Assembly (NCBI GenBank): GCA_017647145.1
Contig: JAGCLD010000024.1
Coordinates: forward strand, 1-40,523
Length of the DNA stretch: 40,523 nt
Direction: 5' to 3'
Origin: Paludibacteraceae bacterium
GTDB lineage: Bacteria; Bacteroidota; Bacteroidia; Bacteroidales; Paludibacteraceae
Part shown: piece by piece, positions 8,411 to 15,653 of the stretch
Position numbering within the stretch: position 1 is the first letter of the stretch
How the letters are laid out: each line of letters starts with the position of its first letter
The notes under the pieces: model-generated
The model's input: the letters and a program-made list of their open reading frames with translations, nothing else
The model's database searches: none
Told to the model about the DNA's origin: nothing
Made by a program: the position numbers and the translations under genes

Positions 8411-8872
8411 ATGGCAAGAGTAACATTAAATATTGCAAAAGTATACGATGATGGTTTTATTGATAACATCGAGAAAACCAAATATTTCCAGCTTCATAAG
8501 AATGCAACATCGCGCACAGACTTATACTGTTTTGCCATAGCTCTTTGTGAGATGGAGGGAAAAGAGCCTACAACAATATCAACGGTGGGCGCAACAAAAT
8601 CCATTGTTCGTACTGAGTTCTTGACAAATGTGGAGCCATTACTTTCGTGCTTATATTATGACAAGGTATTGAAAGATAATCCTGATGGGATTGACAACAT
8701 TTGTAACCGTGATGAGGTATACAATCTTGCCGAAAAATGTGCCAATACTGGCTTCGGAATATTGAAGGAATATACAGAACATCTCGACGAAGAAGCCTTA
8801 TTTTATAAATTGATAGGATATATGGATAAGAAATACGAAGAGATAAAGGATGAACTCGGTTCTATTGTTTAG
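8411..8872 (+). CDS. Unknown 153-residue protein, last gene of the defence operon
   Basis: I do not recognise this family. It is a soluble, mixed-charge protein with no signal peptide or membrane segment. After a short strand (RVTLNIAKVYDD), the segment FQLHKNATSRTDLYCFAIAL followed by an EGKEP turn is loosely similar in layout to DndE (a small basic DNA-binding partner of DndD). The similarity is too weak to name it. The gene starts 5 bases after the ATPase stop, so it is co-expressed. A role as the small adaptor or DNA-binding partner of the ATPase is inference. Confidence 0.75.
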   Translation: MARVTLNIAKVYDDGFIDNIEKTKYFQLHKNATSRTDLYCFAIALCEMEGKEPTTISTVGATKSIVRTEFLTNVEPLLSCLYYDKVLKDNPDGIDNICNRDEVYNLAEKCANTGFGILKEYTEHLDEEALFYKLIGYMDKKYEEIKDELGSIV

Positions 8873-8962
8873 TATATCAGTAAGTTCTTCGCAAATAGAT
8901 AAGTTACCTAAGGAAAACTATGATAAATTTCTTTTTCTTACTATAACAATTACTGATGTATG

Positions 8963-8970
8963 TATTTTTG
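8963..8970 (+). promoter_or_regulatory. Possible -7 box before the Bro-N gene
   Basis: TATTTTTG matches TAnnTTTG and lies about 58 bases upstream of the chosen start at 9029. No good -33 match was seen in this AT-rich stretch. Confidence 0.35.
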
Positions 8971-9028
8971 ATTGTAAAGGAATGTGAATAAATTGTATTC
9001 CCTATGTAATAAAAATATCCTAATATAT

Positions 9029-9868
9029 ATGACCAAGAAACAAGCGATACAATTATTTGAAGAACGCAAAGTGCGTACTATTTGGGATGACGAGCATGAG
9101 AAATGGTATTTTTCCATTGTTGATGTAGTTGCTATATTAACAGACAGCGAGAATCCTCAAACATATTGGAGAGTTCTTAAAAACAGACTTAAAAAAGAGG
9201 GAAACGAAACCGTTACAAATTGTAACGCTTTGAAATTGCGTGCTGCTGATGGTAAGATGCGCTTAACGGATGTTGCCGACCAAGAACAATTGTTTCGTCT
9301 CATCCAATCTATCCCTTCTCCAAAAGCAGAACCATTCAAACAGTGGATGGCGCAAGTGGCTTCGCAACGTTTGGACCAAATGCAAGACCCTGAACTGTCT
9401 ATTGAACAAGCCATGATGGATTACAAACGGCTGGGGTATTCTGATGCTTGGATTAACCAACGTATCAAATCAATAGAAGTACGTAAAGAATTGACAGATG
9501 AATGGCAAAGGACTGGTGTACAAGTGGGTGTGCAATATGCATCACTTACAGACATTATCACCAAAGAATGGAGTGGTTTGACAACCAAGCAATATAAGCA
9601 GCTCAAAGGATTGAAGAAAGAAAACCTAAGAGATAACATGACCAATCTAGAGATTGCTTTAAATACCTTGGCTGAAGCATCGGCTGCAGAACTCTCCAAA
9701 CAACGTAATCCAAAAGGCTTTATGGGACAAACCAAGGTTGCTAAAGATGGGGGCAGTGTTGCAAAAGTGGCTCGCCAGCAATTAGAGGAGCAACTTGGCA
9801 GAACGATTATTTCAAAAGAGAAAGCAAGCGATTATCTGTTGCCATCGGATGATGAAGATGTAAGATGA
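9029..9868 (+). CDS. Bro-N domain DNA-binding protein
   Basis: A 280-residue BRO-family protein. The Bro-N domain covers about residues 10-105 (DDEHEKWYFSIVDVVAIL, then LRAADGKMRLTDVAD and SPKAEPFKQWMAQVA). The second half, with KELTDEWQRTGVQ and YASLTDIITKEWSG, is the usual C-terminal part of the Bacteroidetes version. Phage antirepressors share the Bro-N domain, and chromosomal copies cluster in mobile or defence regions. I chose ATG 9029 over the in-frame ATG at 8984 because family members begin MTKKQAI and the extra 15 residues are unconserved-looking. It is followed 38 bases later by rhuM on the same strand. Exact function is unknown; DNA-binding regulation is the safest reading. Confidence 0.82.
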   Translation: MTKKQAIQLFEERKVRTIWDDEHEKWYFSIVDVVAILTDSENPQTYWRVLKNRLKKEGNETVTNCNALKLRAADGKMRLTDVADQEQLFRLIQSIPSPKAEPFKQWMAQVASQRLDQMQDPELSIEQAMMDYKRLGYSDAWINQRIKSIEVRKELTDEWQRTGVQVGVQYASLTDIITKEWSGLTTKQYKQLKGLKKENLRDNMTNLEIALNTLAEASAAELSKQRNPKGFMGQTKVAKDGGSVAKVARQQLEEQLGRTIISKEKASDYLLPSDDEDVR

Positions 9869-9906
9869 TAAAAACCAGTACTAACTATTTGTCTATATAG
9901 CATGTT

Positions 9907-10938
9907 ATGACAAATCGAAAAGAAATACGAAATAGCACAGCAGAATTTCTAATCTTTCAAATTGAAGGAAAGGAACAAGGTGTTGAAGTGTTCTACAAAG
10001 ATAAAACAGTGTGGTGTACACAGAAGGCAATGGGAATGCTTTTCGATGTGAACATACCTGCAATAAGCAAGCACCTTAAAAACATTCATGAGCAAGGGGA
10101 ACTCACAGAAGAGCGAACTGTTTCCAAAATGGAAATAGTTCGAATGGAAGGTAATAGGCAGGTTAAACGAGAAACTGTGTTTTACAACCTTGATGCTGTT
10201 ATTAGCGTAGGTTATCGTGTGAACAGCATTCGTGCAACTCAATTCCGTCAGTGGGCAACGAGCGTATTGCGAGAGTTTGCTATACGTGGATATGTTTTGG
10301 ATAAGAAAAGAATGGAGAACGGTTCGTTCCTTGGCGAAGATTATTTTGAGCATCTGTTAGCTGAGATACGGGAGATACGTCTCTCTGAACGTCGATTCTA
10401 CCAGAAACTGACAGACATCTATGCCACTGCCATTGACTACAATCGGGATGCACCGACCACACGATTATTCTTCAAGATGATGCAGAACAAGATGCATTAT
10501 GCTGTTCACGGACGTACAGCCGCAAAACTGATTGTAGAACGAGCTGATGCAGAGCAGGAACACATGGGGTTGACTTCGTGGGAGAATGCGCCTGATGGTA
10601 AAATCGTAAAGACAGACGTTGTGGTTGCCAAAAACTATCTTAAGGAGGTTGAACTGGCAGATATGGGACAGTTGGTGAATGGTGTGCTTGAATTGGCTGA
10701 AAGAATGGCAAAACGCCATATTCCAATGACAATGGAGGATTGGGCCAAACAGATAGATACCATTTTGGCTGCTGGTGATAACGAAGTGCTACAAACGACA
10801 AGCCAAGTGTCTGCTGAACAAGCAAAAGAACATGCAGAAACGGAGTTTGAAAAATATCGTATCATACAAGACCGCCTATTCCAAAGTGACTTTGATAGGT
10901 TTATGGACGCTCTTCCTTTTGAAGAAGATCCTAAATAA
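9907..10938 (+). CDS. rhuM: RhuM-family protein
   Basis: A 343-residue member of the RhuM family (COG3943), named after a Salmonella pathogenicity-island gene of unknown biochemical role. Diagnostic stretches are VEVFYKDKTVWCTQKAMGML, KHLKNIHEQGEL, YNLDAVISVGYRVNS and FRQWATSVLREF near the N-terminus, and FFKMMQNKMHYAVHG in the middle. The first part looks like a winged-helix DNA-binding module. The C-terminal part (DMGQLVNGVLELAE onward) is alpha-helical. The length is normal for the family. RhuM genes are frequent passengers of restriction-modification and genomic islands. Pairing with the Bro-N gene suggests a shared transcript. Confidence 0.88.
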   Translation: MTNRKEIRNSTAEFLIFQIEGKEQGVEVFYKDKTVWCTQKAMGMLFDVNIPAISKHLKNIHEQGELTEERTVSKMEIVRMEGNRQVKRETVFYNLDAVISVGYRVNSIRATQFRQWATSVLREFAIRGYVLDKKRMENGSFLGEDYFEHLLAEIREIRLSERRFYQKLTDIYATAIDYNRDAPTTRLFFKMMQNKMHYAVHGRTAAKLIVERADAEQEHMGLTSWENAPDGKIVKTDVVVAKNYLKEVELADMGQLVNGVLELAERMAKRHIPMTMEDWAKQIDTILAAGDNEVLQTTSQVSAEQAKEHAETEFEKYRIIQDRLFQSDFDRFMDALPFEEDPK

Positions 10939-10948
10939 TAAAATACAT

Positions 10949-11001
10949 GACCATTTGTCCGATACTATCCAATAAATTTAGTAACCTTCGGACAAATGGT
11001 C
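10949..11001. repeat. Perfect 14-bp inverted repeat downstream of rhuM
   Basis: Arms GACCATTTGTCCGA (10949-10962) and TCGGACAAATGGTC (10988-11001) are perfect complements around a 25-base spacer. The element starts 11 bases after the rhuM stop. No T-tract follows on either strand, so it is not a classical terminator. It could be a hairpin protecting the 3' end of the transcript, a protein-binding site or a relic of an element's ends. Confidence 0.75.
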
Positions 11002-11380
11002 TAACAAAGTGGATGAGTCTATTTTGCACACTACCTTTATTTCCTCCATTGCAATTCTATCAGCAGCATTCGTTCATGCAGCGCCATATTATCCCGAATA
11101 ATAAATCCAGTTACTCCAATGGAAATTGCCCATAGATATATTAGGGTAATTAGGATTTATCGGATACCATTATTTATCAATACAAATCATAATGTAACTT
11201 ATCGTCAAGGAAAGCCCGAAATGTAACGGAAAGTAACAGTGCGCTTACAGGGTGTTGTATCTTTGCAGTCGATTGTTGAATTGTTGACATAAACTACAAT
11301 GCAACATAAGCGTTCTTTGACATATTGAAGCCTTCAAATTCAAACCAAGACTTTTAGCCCTACTAAAAACACTAACGCTT
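11002..11380. other. Convergent intergenic region with an isolated promoter-like leader
   Basis: No gene is supported here on either strand. The right half carries a promoter-like box and leader (annotated separately). The left half has weak inverted ATAAATCC/GGATTTAT arms near 11098 and 11153 only. Confidence 0.5.
11258..11330 (+). promoter_or_regulatory. Orphan promoter with boxA-like leader
   Basis: TATCTTTG (11258-11265) is an exact -7 box. About 46 bases downstream, GTTCTTTGACATATTG (11312-11327) resembles the boxA-type antitermination sequence in front of Bacteroidetes rRNA operons, recalled from memory. No plus-strand gene follows; transcription would run antisense into the 3' end of the gene at 11381-12244. 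A clear -33 element is not seen. Confidence 0.45.
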
Positions 11381-12244
11381 CTAATAAGAGTCCAACGAAC
11401 TCCAATATTGCGTTACCAATTTAGAAAGGGTATTTTCTTCGTTATATTGTCCGGAAAACTTATTGAGGGTTTGGTTGTATTGTAGAATGTTAACACGAAT
11501 ATCATCATCATTTTGCTCATTCTTGAATAACAATGCCAAAAAACGTATATTGCGTTTATGTTGTTGAAGGCCTTCATCTGCAAAATCATAGAAAGACTTT
11601 TCTTTGAAAAAAGTATTGTAAAATTGAGTGAACTGGGCGCGTCGAGCTACTAATGTAGCATAGGTGGGTTTGTGTTTATGTTCTATTTCCTTGACACCAT
11701 TCCGTTGTTGTTTTCTGTGTGACTGAATAATGCGATAACCGGAAAAATTCTTCTTCTTTCCACTACTCCAGTTTTTGTCAATGGGTTGTTGAGGATCAAA
11801 GAAGGCTCCAGATAAATCGTTTTGCAGGTCCATCATCAAAAACTCAAACTCCTCTGTCTCCATTTTCTTGACAACAATTCCATTTCTCTTGTCTATAAAA
11901 TTGCGTCCTTCTAATGTGAGTGCAAAAGTATCATGTGCAAGTTCACGTAGAAAGTTATTCTTGAGCAAATAGTGAAATTGTATCGTCACAAAACTATCTT
12001 CCTCTATGCCCAATACAGCACATATATCCGAATAGCTTCTCACACCACTATCCACAAGACGCAGAATAATAGCACTAAAGCGGTCAATTTCAATATCCTT
12101 CTCTACCACTATATTTTGCTTGCATTGCCAAAACGGAAGGTCTATCTCAAAGATGTCATCTAAAACATACCCTTCAGTTGTATAATCATCTTTGTGGGTC
12201 TGCCACAATTGTTGCTTCACTTTAACTTCCACAGAATATATCAT
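11381..12244 (-). CDS. Partner of the kinase-helicase defence protein, unknown family
   Basis: A 287-residue soluble protein that I cannot assign. The segment around residues 55-120 (RFSAIILRLVDSGVRSYSD, then LGIEEDSFV and LLKNNFLREL) looks like a winged-helix module. A basic middle (SGKKKNFSGYRIIQSHRKQQ) follows, and the C-terminus is helical. There is no HxK motif, so the PLD nuclease expected for a Mokosh type I partner is absent. It ends at a natural TAG, and no continuing nuclease frame is seen downstream. It overlaps the upstream helicase gene by 23 bases, a strong sign of translational coupling and joint function. Confidence 0.75.
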   Translation of the reverse strand: MIYSVEVKVKQQLWQTHKDDYTTEGYVLDDIFEIDLPFWQCKQNIVVEKDIEIDRFSAIILRLVDSGVRSYSDICAVLGIEEDSFVTIQFHYLLKNNFLRELAHDTFALTLEGRNFIDKRNGIVVKKMETEEFEFLMMDLQNDLSGAFFDPQQPIDKNWSSGKKKNFSGYRIIQSHRKQQRNGVKEIEHKHKPTYATLVARRAQFTQFYNTFFKEKSFYDFADEGLQQHKRNIRFLALLFKNEQNDDDIRVNILQYNQTLNKFSGQYNEENTLSKLVTQYWSSLDSY

Positions 12245-15200
12245 TTAGATTGTTAAACACCAACCCTTCACTTTGAAGTTTCTGAGTTATTTTCTGTAAC
12301 TTGAACTCAGGAAACTCCTCTGTTGGAGTAAACTTGGCACGCTTGAGAAGATAATCACTATCACCCACGACAAATAAAAGGCGTTTCGCCCGTGAAAAAG
12401 CAACATTGATACGTCTGTAGTCTGCCAGAAAGCCAATGTTGTCATGACCCTGTGAACTCCGCACTACGTCGTAAATAATAATGTCACGCTCTGCTCCCTG
12501 AAATCTATCCACCGTGTTTATTTCAATGAGAGAGGTGTTATCAGGCAATCGGAAATTATGATACTTCTTCAAATCAATGCATTGCTTTAGAAGTTCCACT
12601 TGGCCACGATAACCGGCAATAATACCGATACTAAGAGGCTTCTCTCGCTCCAAATTACCGGCATAAAGCTTATTCAATCTATTCAACAACTCTCGAATAA
12701 CATTCACATTACAACGATTTTGTCGTTTGAATTTATCGCCATTATCCCAAGGATTAGATTGAGTAGATGTGCTTAAAAAAACTATGGATGTATCTGTTTT
12801 CAAACATAGTTCATGAGACTTCTGTTCATCATAATCGGGTATATCCGGATTTTTAAGTTTGCCATCATAAAAGAACTCAGAAATCAAGGACCCTAACTGC
12901 TTTGGCATGCGATACTGAATATTAAGCAGCTTAACATAACGTGCATTATTATCGGAATCTTGAAACTGCCTTTTGATTTTCTCAAAAAGGCTGACACCAT
13001 AAGTCTTTTCTATGTCTAGACCATTATCCTCCAACTTGTTTTTGATATCTTGCTTGACAGCTTCTTCGCGTGTGATGACCGGAGGAAGTTGGTTATCATC
13101 CCCAATCATGATGATATTCTGTCCCATACTTAGTGGAACAAGTGACTCTGCGGGCGTAGCTTTGCTACTTTCATCCATAATCACATAATCAAACGCAAAG
13201 TTCACTTGATTGTATTTGCCACTGGCAATATGAATACAAGTAGCACCAACTACATTGGTCTTCATAAGCATGGCAGTAAGAAAATCTATCTCCTGACTCC
13301 CATCGTTGAGCATAGCTTTCTTGCGTTTCCCATCTGCATCTGCATCCACCAAAACATTGCCAATAAAAGAAAACCAGTCTTTCTGGAGGCGCTTTAAGAG
13401 GAAATAGTCCTTTCCAAACTTACTTTCAAACACCTCTTTGACTTGATGTATGTTTGTGGTCTTCGCAAATAAACTCTTAATGTAACCAGGTGAAAACTTC
13501 AATTTTGCTTCAAAGCGCTTGAAATCATTGTCTGCTTGAACTTCTGCAAATACTTGACCCAGACGACACAACCCTTTCTCTTGTAAAGGAAACCTTCTAT
13601 TAAAATAATCCGTAGCTGCTTTCTCGGTATTACTTACCCATTGTTTAAGCTTTTCTTCATAACAATGCTGCTTCATACACTCAGAAACAGTATCGTTCTC
13701 CATGGCATTGTCACTTGCCAAACGCATGAACGAGATATCTGGCACTGCAAGAAGTTTCTCCAATACATTGTCCACTGCCAAATTAGACTGTGAGGTAAGC
13801 AATATCTTAACATCCTTTTGCCTGCTGACCAATTGACGGATGATTTCTACAATCACTGTAGTCTTCCCTGCTCCTGGAGGGCCTTGAATCAAATACAAAG
13901 GTTTATGAGTAATGGCTTCAAGTACTGCCTCCATCTGTGAAGCATCATTTTGCAATGCCGGATTAAAGAGATGGTCTCCAAATTCCTCATACTTCAAATC
14001 ATGGACCTTACATGGAATGTCGGTTGTAGGCGTAGCAATGATATCGCCTAAGGATTTGTTCACCACATTTCCTTTCAGATATTTCTGACATGCCTCAATC
14101 TGCTTTTTAAACTGACTGGTCTCTTGACGGATATCTTCTACTAATTCTCCTTTTTCAGGTAATTCATGAATGGTACATTTAGGATTCTTGATAGTAATTG
14201 TCTTGTCCTCTGAACGCCAATCAAGTATTTCACCAACAAGCACATCATCCACAAAGAGTAGCTTGTGATTGTTTTTTATCTCCTTTATTTCACCCCAAGA
14301 CTTGGTGTTTTCAGACAATGTAAAGACAATTCGATTGCTATCAGAGGATAATTCACGCTTATCATAGAAAACCTTGAATGCATTGGCTTCAACAAATTCC
14401 TTTTCTGCTTCAGGAAGTTTCTGCCATGTAGTCAATTCATTGTTTCGAGTAGTGTGTAAAGCTGCTAAATGATTGATCTGCTCAAACTTTTCTTTGAAAA
14501 ATATACTACAATTATAAGTGTCTTCACACTCTTCTAGTGAGAACTGAAACTTCGCAAGAAAGGCATCTTCTCGTTGAACAAGTCGCTCATCTTTCTCTTG
14601 ATTACATGCTGTATAAGGAATAAAGATGTAACCTTCCTCATTGACAAAAAAACGTCCACAATATGCATCAGTAGTAAAAAGACCAGTGATTTCTCTTTTC
14701 ACTTTTGAACGTTTAGGCTCTACCCACATCCATGTGCGATAATTCATCGACCTTATTATTGGCTCAAAATCCTTCTCATACTCTGGATTAGTGACCACCT
14801 GAATGATGGGAGAGTCGGAATGTAAAGAAGGTAATTGCTGAAGTAGGTCTATCAATTCAGAATATTTGGAAAAACGTTTTCGGCGATCCTCCTGTAGGCC
14901 TCTGGTTATAATTTCTTGAATGAGGGATTGATATTTAGTCCCCTGATATTTATCCAAAAATGGTTGGAATGCCATAATCAGTGAATAAATATCGCTTTGA
15001 ATTTGTGGGGCGGGCTTTGTTAACTTGTCTTTAAGATAATCACGAAGTTCGGGTGACAAATACTTGTCTTCTAAAAGTTGTTCCTCCGCAAATATGCTAA
15101 AGAGACGTGCAAAACGCAACTTGACTTTCTCGTCCTGACCAACCGCCATATAAGATGGCGCAATCAAGAATGTATGTGAATTGTTGCTTTTTTTGAAATG

Positions 15201-15569
15201 ATTCAATCCTTCTGCTATTTGGATTACATCTGTGATGCCAAGTGAAGTCTCTGACAAATTATCAAGCAAGACAGAATGCTCATAAACAATGTAGTAAACT
15301 GAATGTTGCTCATCATAGTCGGCATAGATAGTCTTTATAAATCCCGGAATATCTTTATTACACAAAGGCTTGATTTCATGATCGATAAGCCGTTGAACCT
15401 TCCGTTTATTGCTATCACTTATTTTAATAAGCAACAAATCAACCTCTTCGCCGTTTTCATCTTCACATTCCTCACAAAAAGCCATGTTAGGGCTCAACTC
15501 TATCGGCATCTTATTGACGATATAGTGAGCAACAGATTGAATAGTATGTGAAAAGTGTAATTGCATCAT
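12222..15569 (-). CDS. Degenerate kinase domain fused to Upf1-like SF1 helicase (MkoA-like)
   Basis: An 1115-residue protein. Residues about 25-245 look like a protein-kinase fold: LLIKI (K49), helix-C E65, hinge YYIVYEHS, APE-like YLSPE (170-174), QSDIYSL (D193) and a closing DRRKRF. The HRD and DFG positions are replaced (TFLIAPSYM and RFARL), so it is probably a pseudokinase. The C-terminal half is an SF1B helicase: Walker A GPPGAGKTT (about 563-571), VIMDES (D799, E800), GDDNQLPP, QYRMP, DRFQGAERD and NVAFSRAK. COG1112 helicases with an N-terminal kinase domain define MkoA of the Mokosh type I anti-phage system as I recall it. The gene starts 84 bases after dnaK on the same strand, with dnaK's terminator between. 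Confidence 0.85.
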   Translation of the reverse strand: MMQLHFSHTIQSVAHYIVNKMPIELSPNMAFCEECEDENGEEVDLLLIKISDSNKRKVQRLIDHEIKPLCNKDIPGFIKTIYADYDEQHSVYYIVYEHSVLLDNLSETSLGITDVIQIAEGLNHFKKSNNSHTFLIAPSYMAVGQDEKVKLRFARLFSIFAEEQLLEDKYLSPELRDYLKDKLTKPAPQIQSDIYSLIMAFQPFLDKYQGTKYQSLIQEIITRGLQEDRRKRFSKYSELIDLLQQLPSLHSDSPIIQVVTNPEYEKDFEPIIRSMNYRTWMWVEPKRSKVKREITGLFTTDAYCGRFFVNEEGYIFIPYTACNQEKDERLVQREDAFLAKFQFSLEECEDTYNCSIFFKEKFEQINHLAALHTTRNNELTTWQKLPEAEKEFVEANAFKVFYDKRELSSDSNRIVFTLSENTKSWGEIKEIKNNHKLLFVDDVLVGEILDWRSEDKTITIKNPKCTIHELPEKGELVEDIRQETSQFKKQIEACQKYLKGNVVNKSLGDIIATPTTDIPCKVHDLKYEEFGDHLFNPALQNDASQMEAVLEAITHKPLYLIQGPPGAGKTTVIVEIIRQLVSRQKDVKILLTSQSNLAVDNVLEKLLAVPDISFMRLASDNAMENDTVSECMKQHCYEEKLKQWVSNTEKAATDYFNRRFPLQEKGLCRLGQVFAEVQADNDFKRFEAKLKFSPGYIKSLFAKTTNIHQVKEVFESKFGKDYFLLKRLQKDWFSFIGNVLVDADADGKRKKAMLNDGSQEIDFLTAMLMKTNVVGATCIHIASGKYNQVNFAFDYVIMDESSKATPAESLVPLSMGQNIIMIGDDNQLPPVITREEAVKQDIKNKLEDNGLDIEKTYGVSLFEKIKRQFQDSDNNARYVKLLNIQYRMPKQLGSLISEFFYDGKLKNPDIPDYDEQKSHELCLKTDTSIVFLSTSTQSNPWDNGDKFKRQNRCNVNVIRELLNRLNKLYAGNLEREKPLSIGIIAGYRGQVELLKQCIDLKKYHNFRLPDNTSLIEINTVDRFQGAERDIIIYDVVRSSQGHDNIGFLADYRRINVAFSRAKRLLFVVGDSDYLLKRAKFTPTEEFPEFKLQKITQKLQSEGLVFNNLNDIFCGS

Positions 15570-15592
15570 TTAACACGGTAAAGAGGAAAAAG

Positions 15593-15625
15593 AAAAGGTG
15601 TAGCAAGGATTTTGTTACACCTTTT
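15593..15625 (-). terminator. dnaK terminator
   Basis: 14-bp arms AAAAGGTGTAGCAA (15593-15606) and TTGTTACACCTTTT (15612-15625) pair with a single G-U. On the minus strand the hairpin is followed by TTTTCTTTTT. It lies 28 bases after the dnaK stop and just before the kinase-helicase gene. Confidence 0.85.
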
Positions 15626-15653
15626 CAAAGATTGAATCAACTATTTTAGCTTG

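Noticed and set aside
2046-8872. Canonical Dnd phosphorothioation locus
   Set aside because: Only the ATPase resembles DndD. No DndC, cysteine desulfurase or DndB is present, and the likeness of the 153-residue protein to DndE is too weak.
10947-11135. 62-codon open frame after rhuM
   Set aside because: It begins at the ATG inside the left arm of the 14-bp inverted repeat region and shows no domain or ribosome-binding site.
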